From: JALZKA01 sp963715405
Lineage (GTDB): Bacteria > Actinomycetota > Thermoleophilia > Solirubrobacterales > 70-9
Direction: 5' to 3'
NCBI GenBank assembly: GCA_963715405.1
Contig: OY970239.1
Span: forward strand, 1,426,001 to 1,490,000
DNA length: 64,000 bases
Position 1 is the first letter of the stretch. Each line of letters begins with the position of its first letter. Below the pieces are notes generated by a model. It had not been told where the DNA came from and ran no database searches. It saw only the letters and a program-made list of their open reading frames with translations. Below, piece by piece: positions 8,389-15,533 of this stretch. The translations under genes and the position numbers were made by a program.

Positions 8389-9468
8389 CTACTCGTTCAG
8401 CAGAACGTGAAGCTCGTCCTGGTTGTCGTTCGCGATCGCCATGTCGATCTTGCGGTCGCGGTTAAGCCGGGAGGCCGCGACCCAGACGGCTCCAGCCTCA
8501 AGCGGGTGGTCGACTTTGGAGCGGAACGTTCCGTCGCCTTTGCCGTCTAGAACCGAGACATCGCCGTCGCCGGCGTTCGTCACCGCCAGGTCGAGCTTGC
8601 CGTCGCGATTGAAGTCGGCCGCGGCGATCGAGAACGGGTTGTCGCCGACGCGGTGTACGCGCGCCGGCCTGAACCCGCCGCTGCTCTTCCCGATCAGCAC
8701 GGAGATGTCGTCGTCTTCGTTATTCACGACGGCGATGTCCGCCCGGCCATCAGCGTTAAAGCGGCCGACAGCGAGGCGGCGCGGCGCGTTCCCGACCGGG
8801 TAGTCATCTTTCCGGAAGCTGCTGGGCCCATCGTTCGTCAGGACTGTGAGGTCGTCATCAGCATTGTTCGTGACCGCTATATCCGGCCGGCCGTCATCGT
8901 TGAAGTCGCCGGTCTCAACCGAGAACGGATCGTTGCCCGCCTCAAAGTCAAGCTTCGGCCGGAACGTCCCGTTCCCACGTCCGCGCAAGACGGTTACGAG
9001 CGCCGCATCGCTGCTGTCGGCGACGAGGTCGAGGTTGCCGTCGCGGTTGAAATCGGCCGTTGCCAGAGATCCGGCTCCGCCCGTTGTATTGAATTGCCTC
9101 GGCGGGCCGAACGTACCTTCCGGTCCCCCGAGAAAGACCATGATGGTCCCCTCGCCGGCGACGGTCACGGCCAGATCGAGGCGGCGGTCGCCATCTAGCC
9201 GGGCTGCGATCACCGCGGTGGGGTTGAGGCCAAGGCCGTAGTCGTCCTCGAGCGAGAACGTTCCGTTGCCGGCTCCATCCAGAATCTGAAGGGTCTCGAG
9301 CGAGTTGTTCACGACGGCGAGGTCGCGGTCACCGTCGCGATCGAAGTCTCCGGCCGCCACGCCCACCGGGGTGCCACCGAGTGGGTAGTCCACCTTCGGG
9401 CTAAACGAGGCCCACGCGCCTGCCGCAGCGAAAACTACGAAGAGCGTCAGGAGCCCCAACGTTCGCAT
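8389..9468 (-). CDS. Secreted FG-GAP/VCBS-repeat beta-propeller protein
   Basis: A 359-aa protein with a signal peptide (MRTLGLLTLFVVFAAAGAWA) and about seven FG-GAP repeats, each with a calcium-binding loop of the form DFNRDGxxDLAVxN, separated by a strand such as VTVLRGRGNGTF. Together these should fold as a calcium-stabilised seven-bladed propeller outside the cell. No enzyme domain is attached. The ATG at 9468 begins the signal peptide; an in-frame start 48 bp upstream would add only a basic tail. A truncated gene with the same repeats lies divergently upstream. Confidence 0.85.
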   Translation of the reverse strand: MRTLGLLTLFVVFAAAGAWASFSPKVDYPLGGTPVGVAAGDFDRDGDRDLAVVNNSLETLQILDGAGNGTFSLEDDYGLGLNPTAVIAARLDGDRRLDLAVTVAGEGTIMVFLGGPEGTFGPPRQFNTTGGAGSLATADFNRDGNLDLVADSSDAALVTVLRGRGNGTFRPKLDFEAGNDPFSVETGDFNDDGRPDIAVTNNADDDLTVLTNDGPSSFRKDDYPVGNAPRRLAVGRFNADGRADIAVVNNEDDDISVLIGKSSGGFRPARVHRVGDNPFSIAAADFNRDGKLDLAVTNAGDGDVSVLDGKGDGTFRSKVDHPLEAGAVWVAASRLNRDRKIDMAIANDNQDELHVLLNE

Positions 9469-9597
9469 GGCAACGCCCCTTCTGCGGCCCCCGAGTGCTT
9501 TGATCCGCGCCGACATCCGAGGGCGAACATTACTTCTCTCCGAATGCGGGCGTGTAGTGCTCAGAACCGTTTAGGCTGATCAAGATGAAACGCGTGA

Positions 9598-10209
9598 AGC
9601 GCTGGCGACTTCTCCGTCGCGGCGTCGAGCCCCGAGACCGCTGGAGACAAGCCGGTTTCGCTAGCCGTGGGCGACATGGACACCGACGGCGATCGCGACC
9701 TTGTCACGGCCAATCAGCAGAGTCACACTGTCAGCGTGATGCGAAACGACGGCGCCGCCAACCTCACGGCGCTGCCGCAGGAGTCCACGGGCGGCGTGTT
9801 CCCTCAAGCCGTCACGGTCACGCGGATCAACGCAAACAAGACGCCCGACGTCGCGGTCGCGAATCAGGGCACAGACGACGTCAGCATCTTCCGGAACACT
9901 GGCGACGTTGACCTCGTCCTGCTTCCGTCGAGCCCGGAAGACGTTGGCGATACGCCGCTCGACGTTGTTGCCGGTGATTTCGACCTTGACGGCGACCGCG
10001 ACTTGGCGACGGCCGACCGGCTGGGGAACACGGCAACGATCTTGAGCAATAACGGCCGCGGCAACTTCAGTGAGCCGGGCTCAAGCCCCGAAGCCGCGGG
10101 TGCGAACCCATCCGACCTCGTCGCCGCGCAGTTTGACCAGAGACCTGGCGTCGATCTGGCTGTAGCGAACAGTGCCGCGAGCTCGGTGACGATCCTCCGC
10201 AACCGCTGA
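9598..10209 (+). pseudogene. 5'-truncated FG-GAP-repeat gene remnant
   Basis: The open frame after the stop at 9595 encodes a partial FG-GAP repeat (AGDFSVAASSPETAGDKP, then VGDMDTDGDRDLVTAN) and runs through about three more repeats to the stop at 10209. There is no signal peptide, no ribosome binding site and no start codon before a GTG at 9667, which falls inside a repeat. The 5' part is therefore missing. An ATG at 9585 is in another frame and gives no family match. It could be a remnant left when part of a secreted propeller gene was lost. Confidence 0.65.
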
Positions 10210-10233
10210 GGTCGCCCGTTAATCAGTCGCGCG

Positions 10234-10267
10234 CAGCTTTTTGGCTGCTATAGCAACCAAAAGGCTG
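10234..10267. terminator. Bidirectional terminator-like hairpin
   Basis: CAGCTTTTTGG and ACCAAAAGGCTG form an imperfect stem with an 11-nt loop between the FG-GAP remnant (plus) and the convergent epoxide-hydrolase-like gene (minus). It is AT-rich for this genome and carries T runs in both directions. Confidence 0.5.
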
Positions 10268-10286
10268 CGGACGCTTCTCCGTCGGC

Positions 10287-10748
10287 TTAATCCCCCGGCC
10301 AGGGGCGGTTGAGGCCCGGCGAGACGACGCCGGCCAGCGCCCGCGCAAGGCTGACGAGGATGTCGCCCCAGTCGAATGAGTCGCGCCAGACGGCGATCTT
10401 GCCGTCGCGAACCTCGAAGCGGCCGTAGACCCAAAAGCGCTGCTCAAAGCGGCCCATACCAAGCGCATCAACGCGCTCGGTCAAAACGACACCGTCCTCC
10501 TCGGCCACGTTGTGGAAGTGGACGCGGAAGTTGCTGCGGCCCTCAAGGCCGCGAAGGAACCGCTCGATGCGCTGCTTGCCTCGAACGGTTGGCAGCGAGA
10601 CGTTGATCCACACGGCATCCTCGTGGAGATTCTCCATCGCCGCAGCGATGTCGCTTGCGGCAAGCGCCTCCAGCATCGAGACGACGATCTCGCTGGGGCT
10701 CGTAGCGGTGTGAGGGGCGGGTGTCGTGGCGGCTTGTGTTGCGGACAT
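10287..10748 (-). CDS. Limonene-1,2-epoxide hydrolase-like protein
   Basis: A 153-aa NTF2-fold protein of the limonene-epoxide hydrolase family. The Arg-x-Asp of the catalytic triad is present (ERVDAL: R92, D94), the second Asp occurs 29 residues later (WRDSFD: D123), and an Asn sits in the expected first part (VWINV). The C-terminus FDWGDI...NRPWPGD fits the family. In characterised members these residues position water to open an epoxide. Many homologs have unknown substrates. It is divergent from the LigD-polymerase gene with 48 bp between starts. Confidence 0.82.
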   Translation of the reverse strand: MSATQAATTPAPHTATSPSEIVVSMLEALAASDIAAAMENLHEDAVWINVSLPTVRGKQRIERFLRGLEGRSNFRVHFHNVAEEDGVVLTERVDALGMGRFEQRFWVYGRFEVRDGKIAVWRDSFDWGDILVSLARALAGVVSPGLNRPWPGD

Positions 10749-10796
10749 CGTCCCCACAGTACTGCGCGCCTTCGCGCTCTGCGATCGTGCGCTCCA

Positions 10797-11675
10797 ATGC
10801 CCGATGTCAGGGTCACTCACCCCGAGAAGGTTCTCTTCCCCGACACCGGCTTGACCAAGGCCGAGCTGGTCGCCTACTACCGCAGGGTCGCTCCGCTCAT
10901 GATTCCGCATGTTCGAGGCCGGCCGGTCAGCATGCAGCGGTTTCCCGACGGAGTCGGCTCCAAGGGTTTCTTTCACAAGGACATACCTGGCTACTTCCCG
11001 GACTGGCTCGAGCGGGGGCGCGTGGCGAAATCCGGTGGGTGGGTGACACATCCGGTCATCACGAACGTGGACTCGCTCGCCTATCTCGCCAACCAGAACA
11101 CGATCACGCCGCACGTCTGGCTCAGCCGTGCAGACAGACCGCGGCGTCCCGACCGTCTCGTGATCGACCTCGACCCCTCGCGCGACGACTTCGCCGAGGT
11201 GCGGCGGGCAGCGCGCGACATCGGCGATCTCCTCTCAGAGCTCGGCTTGCCACGGTTCGCGATGGTCACTGGCTCTCGCGGCATTCACCTGTGGGTTCCG
11301 ATCCGACGGGACCGCGACCAGCGAGACGTCCGTGCCTTCGCCGAGCAAGTCGCTGCTCTCGCAGAGGAACGCTGGCCCCAGCGGCTGACGACGGCGTTTC
11401 GAAAGGAGAAGCGCGACGACAAGATCCTCGTGGATGTCGCGCGAAACGGCTACGCCCAGACGGTTGTACCGCCGTACGCGGTGCGCGCGCGAGCGAATGC
11501 ATCGGTCGCGATGCCGCTCGAGTGGCGAGAGCTCAGCGACTCGAAGCTCCGGCCCGACCGCTGGACCGTGCGAAACGCGTTCCGGCGGATCGGGCGAAAG
11601 GGAGACCCGTGGACCGGAATGACCCGGGCTGCCGTCTCTCTTGCGCGGGCCGAGCGAAAGCTCGCGGAGATATAG
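10797..11675 (+). CDS. LigD-type polymerase/primase domain protein
   Basis: A 292-aa stand-alone LigD polymerase (PrimPol) domain, the part of the bacterial end-joining ligase that fills and extends DNA ends. Seen: THPEKVLFPDTGLTK at the N-terminus, catalytic Asp pair in VIDLDPS (D124, D126), TGSRGIHLWVPI, a third acidic residue in ILVDVARNGYAQT (D213) and the VPPYAVRARANASVAMPLEW region. No ligase or phosphoesterase domain is fused and no Ku gene is in the window. It may work with a separate ligase or in other end repair. The gene starts at the ATG divergent from the epoxide-hydrolase-like gene. Confidence 0.9.
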   Translation: MPDVRVTHPEKVLFPDTGLTKAELVAYYRRVAPLMIPHVRGRPVSMQRFPDGVGSKGFFHKDIPGYFPDWLERGRVAKSGGWVTHPVITNVDSLAYLANQNTITPHVWLSRADRPRRPDRLVIDLDPSRDDFAEVRRAARDIGDLLSELGLPRFAMVTGSRGIHLWVPIRRDRDQRDVRAFAEQVAALAEERWPQRLTTAFRKEKRDDKILVDVARNGYAQTVVPPYAVRARANASVAMPLEWRELSDSKLRPDRWTVRNAFRRIGRKGDPWTGMTRAAVSLARAERKLAEI

Positions 11676-11719
11676 GGTCCGTCGCGCGATCTTCGAACCC
11701 CGACCGAGGAGGAGCACGC

Positions 11720-11908
11720 ATGGGCATCCTGGACAAGATCAGTGGCCGCTTCAAGCAGGCGGTTGGCGACGTGACCGACGACGCCGAAATCCGCCAGCAG
11801 GGCGAGCGCGAGGAGCGCAAGGGGGAAAAGAAGGACGAGCTTCGCGACGCCGAGGCGAAGGCAGACGAGAAGGCAGCCGAGGTCGCAGACCTCGAGCGCA
11901 AGACCTGA
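11720..11908 (+). CDS. CsbD-family stress protein
   Basis: A 62-aa, highly charged protein that opens with MGILDKISGRFKQAVGDVTDD, the pattern of the CsbD/YjbJ general-stress family, followed by a Glu/Lys-rich helix. Function in these families is unknown; they are often abundant under stress. A purine-rich GAGGAGGAGC site lies just before the ATG. It converges with the DUF1360 gene with no spacer. Confidence 0.8.
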   Translation: MGILDKISGRFKQAVGDVTDDAEIRQQGEREERKGEKKDELRDAEAKADEKAAEVADLERKT

Positions 11909-12400
11909 CTACGTCTGATTCTCGAGCGCGTTTTCGGCCGCCTTGTAGCCGAGCTGCATGAAGTCGGCGACGGTCTCCGCGGTCAGGAGGAAGGTCATGA
12001 GGCGGGTAAAGCGAGGTGCGCCCACGTAGCCGACCGCGATCGCGCCCGCCACCCACTGGCCGAGGCAGAAGGGGCAGACGAGTAGCTCACCCGTCGCGAG
12101 CCGTAACCCGCTCCCGCGCGGCACCTCGCTCACCTCGCCGTACCCGTCCTTCCCCTCGAAGCGGACGAAGGGTGCGCGGATGAAACTCGTCACCTTGTCC
12201 TTGGTAATGAGTCGAGTGAGCTTCTGAGTCGCAGCGCCGGCCGTTACGACATCCCAAGCCCCGAATCGCTCAGGGAGGGCGCCTTGCTTCCGGTAGGCGG
12301 CAGCGAGCGACCCGCCAAGCCCCAGGGCGAACGCCGCACTCAGCGCCGAATAGCCCGCGAGCGGGCGATGATCGTGTGAGCCCTCGGTCACCCGAAGCAC
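11909..12400 (-). CDS. DUF1360 membrane protein
   Basis: A 163-aa protein of the DUF1360 family, members of which occur in spore formers and actinobacteria; molecular role unknown. Supporting segments are WDVVTAGAATQKLTRLITKDKVTSF and RAPFV, plus the conserved CPFCLGQWVAGAIAVGYV, which combines a CxxC with a membrane span. It begins with GTG at 12400 and has two or three predicted hydrophobic segments. Confidence 0.82.
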   Translation of the reverse strand: MLRVTEGSHDHRPLAGYSALSAAFALGLGGSLAAAYRKQGALPERFGAWDVVTAGAATQKLTRLITKDKVTSFIRAPFVRFEGKDGYGEVSEVPRGSGLRLATGELLVCPFCLGQWVAGAIAVGYVGAPRFTRLMTFLLTAETVADFMQLGYKAAENALENQT

Positions 12401-12443
12401 CTACCCCGGCGCTGCGCGTGTCAAGCAAGGTCAGGACTTCTTG

Positions 12444-12486
12444 CCGGCGCCGAAACATTCACGAAATGTTTTCGGTGAGACGCCGG
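12444..12486. other. Nested inverted repeat between divergent genes
   Basis: An outer stem CCGGCG/CGCCGG encloses an inner stem CCGAAACATT/AATGTTTTCGG (one bulged base) around a 5-nt loop. It lies between DUF1360 (minus) and the 12.5-13.5 kb genes (plus). The position suits an operator or a structured leader; it could also be a decayed dispersed repeat. The AT-rich core stands out against the GC-rich surroundings. Confidence 0.5.
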
Positions 12487-12531
12487 ATCTCCACCGCCAA
12501 CCCCCTGTCCGGTGGCTAGGTTGAAACGCTC

Positions 12532-12612
12532 ATGTCCGGCGAGCTCGCAATCGAGGCCGAGGTCCTCGCCAAGACTTACAAGGACGTCGAAGTAGCGGAC
12601 GTGTCGAGCTGA
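12532..12612 (+). pseudogene. 26-codon ORF resembling the start of an ABC ATPase
   Basis: The ATG at 12532 opens a short frame whose middle (LAKTYKDVEVADVSS) resembles the N-terminal A-loop region of ABC-transporter ATPases, before a TGA at 12610. Nothing downstream continues that domain in any frame; the EamA gene begins about 50 bp later. It may be the stump of a deleted ABC gene, or a leader peptide with chance similarity. Confidence 0.3.
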
Positions 12613-12662
12613 GCGCGCCCGCAGACGCACGACGCGGGCGGGAAGGCTCGCGCGGGACGGCC

Positions 12663-13487
12663 ATGGCCCTCGTCCTGGGCGCGATCGTCTCGATCCAAGT
12701 CGGGGCGGCGATCGCGACGACCCTCTTCGACGAGGTTGGGCCGGGCGGGGCCGTCTTCCTGCGGATCGCGTTTGCCGCGATGGTGCTAGTCGCGTTGTGG
12801 CGGCCGGCGCTGCGTCCTGCTACTGGTGGACGCGATGTCGTCGCGCTCGGCGTGCTCCTCGGCGTGATGAACCTGACGTTCTATGAGGCGCTCGACCGGA
12901 TCCCGCTCGGGATCGCTGTGACGCTCGAGTTCGTCGGGCCGCTGACCGTCGCGGTCCTGGGCTCGCGGCGCCGGCTCGATCTCCTATGGGTGGCGCTGGC
13001 CGCCGGCGGACTGGTCCTGCTCGCGCCCGTGCCCGGCTCGGACCTGGACGTCCTCGGTTGTGCGTTCGCGCTGTTTGCCGGTGGTTGCTGGGGCCTCTAC
13101 ATACTCGTGACCGCTCGGGTGGGCCGAGCGCTTCCGGGTGGGTCCGGGCTGGCGCTCGCCATGGTGATCGCCGCCCTCGTGACGATGCCGTTTGGACTCG
13201 CCGACGGGGGCGCCGACCTCATTGACGCCGAGCTTCTGGCGATCGCCTTCGGGGTGGCGATCCTGAGCTCGGCCATCCCGTACTCGTTCGAGATGGAGGC
13301 GCTGCGGCGCCTGCCTGAGTCGGTCTTCGGGGTCCTGATGAGCCTCGAGCCGGCCGTTGCGGCGAGCGCGGGATTCGTTTTGCTCTCGCAGGCCCTGGCG
13401 GCAGACGAGCTTGTGGCGATCGCGCTGGTTCTCGCCGCCAGCGCGGGAGCGCTGAGTTCGGCGGGGTGGCCAGCGAAGGACGTCTAG
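12663..13487 (+). CDS. EamA/RhtA-type DMT-family permease
   Basis: A 274-aa inner-membrane protein with about ten hydrophobic segments in two EamA repeats (for example GAVFLRIAFAAMVLVALW and the second-half region LGCAFALFAGGCWGLYI). It is closest in outline to RhtA-type exporters of amino acids such as threonine/homoserine (ALDRIPLGIAVTLEFVGPL, SSAIPYSFEMEALRRLP). The upstream frame stays open and could add ~17 residues, but has no clear start, so the ATG at 12663 is used. Its stop overlaps the convergent Cys-rich gene by 4 bp. Confidence 0.87.
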   Translation: MALVLGAIVSIQVGAAIATTLFDEVGPGGAVFLRIAFAAMVLVALWRPALRPATGGRDVVALGVLLGVMNLTFYEALDRIPLGIAVTLEFVGPLTVAVLGSRRRLDLLWVALAAGGLVLLAPVPGSDLDVLGCAFALFAGGCWGLYILVTARVGRALPGGSGLALAMVIAALVTMPFGLADGGADLIDAELLAIAFGVAILSSAIPYSFEMEALRRLPESVFGVLMSLEPAVAASAGFVLLSQALAADELVAIALVLAASAGALSSAGWPAKDV

Positions 13488-13687
13488 CGCGGCCCGGTGG
13501 GCGCTTCGGCCTCCGGGCGCTCTTCGTAGCCGGCACATGTGAGCACCGGCAGGCGCGGGTAGCGCGGGTACCGGGGGTCGTCGCGGGAGCGGCCGCACAT
13601 CGAGAACTCGGAGCCGCGGGTGTTGCGGATGAGGCGCTGGTGCGCGCAGGTGTCGCAGAGCCCGGCCGGAGGTTCGGTGGCGCTCAT
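13484..13687 (-). CDS. Small Cys-containing conserved protein
   Basis: A 67-aa protein with four cysteines: a CDTC pair near residue 11, one Cys in SEFSMCGRS and one in PVLTCAGYE. The spacing suggests a zinc-binding ribbon-like fold. The pattern CDTCxHQRxxRNTRGSxFSxC and the Arg/Tyr/Pro-rich middle match a small protein I recall as widespread in actinobacteria, without known function. It converges with the EamA gene and diverges from the ABC exporter genes. Confidence 0.68.
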   Translation of the reverse strand: MSATEPPAGLCDTCAHQRLIRNTRGSEFSMCGRSRDDPRYPRYPRLPVLTCAGYEERPEAEAPTGPR

Positions 13688-13751
13688 GGCCTCATTATCG
13701 CCTCGAATGTCCCCGCTGGCGCCAATACTTCACTTCGTATAGTAGGTGTCG

Positions 13752-15533
13752 ATGGCATCGCTCTGGCGACTCTTCGGCTTTCTTCGCCCATATCGCCGGG
13801 CGGCGCTGGCCTCGCTGGGATTCGCCTGGCTAGCGATGGGCGTGACGGTCTTGATCCCGCTCCTGATCGGAAACGCGGTGGATGCGATTGCGGGGGCGGA
13901 GATCGACAAGGGCGCTCTGTGGCCGCTCGCGCTGGCAATTCTGGGCGCCGGCGTCCTGCGCTTGGGCCTCACCGTCGTGCGCCGGATCATCGCGGGCAGG
14001 GTGTCGGTGGCGGTCGAGTTCGACCTGCGCGAGCGGATGTACGCGCAGCTTCAGAGGCTCGAGCTGGGGTTCTTCGACACGCAGCAGACGGGGCAACTCA
14101 TGTCGCGGGCGACGGTGGATTTGCAGTCGATCCGGTTCTTTCTCGGCTACGGGCTCATCTTTCTGACGCAAAACCTGTTGACGATCGTGCTCGCGAGCAT
14201 CGTGATGTTCGCGATCGACCCGGTGCTGGCAGCGCTAGCGCTCGCGCCCGTGCCGATAGTGGTCGCGACCGCGGCTCGCTACAGCCGCTTGAGCCGCCCT
14301 GCACTTCAGGAGGTGCAGCAGCGCCTCGCTGAGCTGACGGCCGAGGCCGAGGAGAGCATCTCGGGCATCCGCGTGGTGAAGGCGTTCGCGCGCGAGGAGC
14401 ACATGCTTCGGCGCTTCCAGCGCTCGGTCGGGCGCGTGTTCGACCAGAACGTCTACTCGACGCGTCTGCGCGCGTTCTACAACCCGCTGATGGGCTTTCT
14501 GCCGTCGATCGGGCTGGGAGTCGTTCTCTTCGTCGGCGGCCACTCGGTGATCGACGGAAACATCACACTTGGCGAGTTCACCGCGTTCTACGCGTACGTG
14601 ATCATGCTGACGGGGCCGATGCGGATGCTCGGCACGTCGCTGGGCATGGCGCAGCGGGCCGCGGCGTCGGGGAACCGGATGTTCGAGATCTTGGACCGCG
14701 AACCTCGGATCGAGAGCGCCGAGGGTGCCCCGCCGCTGCCCGATGGGCGCGGGCAGGTCGAGCTTCACGACGTGACCCTTCGCTATGGCGACACGGGTGC
14801 GAAGCCGGCGCTCGAGAGCGTGTCGATGGCGGTTGAGGCCGGTACGACGGTCGCGTTGGTCGGGCCGACGGGGTCGGGCAAGACGAGCCTCGTGGCGCTC
14901 TTGGCGCGTCTCTATGACCCGTCTTCGGGCTCGGTTTCGATCGACGGCGCCGACCTGAGTGACGTTGATGTGGCTTCCGTGCGCCGCTCGGTCGCCTTCG
15001 TTGCCGACGAGAGCTTTCTGTTCTCGGCGTCGGTCGCGGAGAACATCGCCTATGCGAAGCCGGACGCTACGCAGGAGGCGATCGAGAGCGCGGCGCGGAT
15101 CGCGCAAGCGCACGGGTTCATCGAGCGGTTGCCCGACGGTTATGCGACCGTCGTTGGCGACCGGGGGCTGACGCTCTCGGGCGGGCAGCGCCAGCGCGTG
15201 GCGATAGCGCGCGCCGTCTTGGCCGACCCCCGGATCCTGATCCTCGACGACGCGACCTCGTCGGTCGACGCGCGGACCGAGGCGGAGATCAAGCGCGGCC
15301 TCAGCGAGGTGATGAAGGGTCGCACGACCTTTGTGGTCGCTCACCGCTTGTCGACGATCTCGCTCGCCGACGAGATCGTGGTAATGGACGCCGGCCGGGT
15401 TGTCGATCGCGGTACCCATGAGGACCTGCTCGAGCGCTGCGAGCTTTACCGCGAGATCGCCGAGCACGGGTGCGACGATCAGGTGTTTCTCCAGCGCGAT
15501 CTGGAAGAGCGCGAGGAGGTGGCACGCCTGTGA
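13752..15533 (+). CDS. ABC exporter subunit, degenerate Walker B half
   Basis: A 593-aa fused membrane-ATPase half-transporter (six spans, then the nucleotide-binding domain). The ATPase has Walker A GPTGSGKTS, signature LTLSGGQRQR, Walker B ILILDDATSSVD with Asp (D500) where the catalytic Glu is expected, and a His-loop AHRLSTI. The Q-loop reads AFVADESFLF, without the usual Gln. These changes mark the subunit that carries the degenerate ATP site in a heterodimer. The next gene overlaps by 4 bp and supplies the partner. An ATG six bases upstream (13746) is an alternative start. Substrate unknown; lipids or drugs are typical. Confidence 0.92.
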   Translation: MASLWRLFGFLRPYRRAALASLGFAWLAMGVTVLIPLLIGNAVDAIAGAEIDKGALWPLALAILGAGVLRLGLTVVRRIIAGRVSVAVEFDLRERMYAQLQRLELGFFDTQQTGQLMSRATVDLQSIRFFLGYGLIFLTQNLLTIVLASIVMFAIDPVLAALALAPVPIVVATAARYSRLSRPALQEVQQRLAELTAEAEESISGIRVVKAFAREEHMLRRFQRSVGRVFDQNVYSTRLRAFYNPLMGFLPSIGLGVVLFVGGHSVIDGNITLGEFTAFYAYVIMLTGPMRMLGTSLGMAQRAAASGNRMFEILDREPRIESAEGAPPLPDGRGQVELHDVTLRYGDTGAKPALESVSMAVEAGTTVALVGPTGSGKTSLVALLARLYDPSSGSVSIDGADLSDVDVASVRRSVAFVADESFLFSASVAENIAYAKPDATQEAIESAARIAQAHGFIERLPDGYATVVGDRGLTLSGGQRQRVAIARAVLADPRILILDDATSSVDARTEAEIKRGLSEVMKGRTTFVVAHRLSTISLADEIVVMDAGRVVDRGTHEDLLERCELYREIAEHGCDDQVFLQRDLEEREEVARL

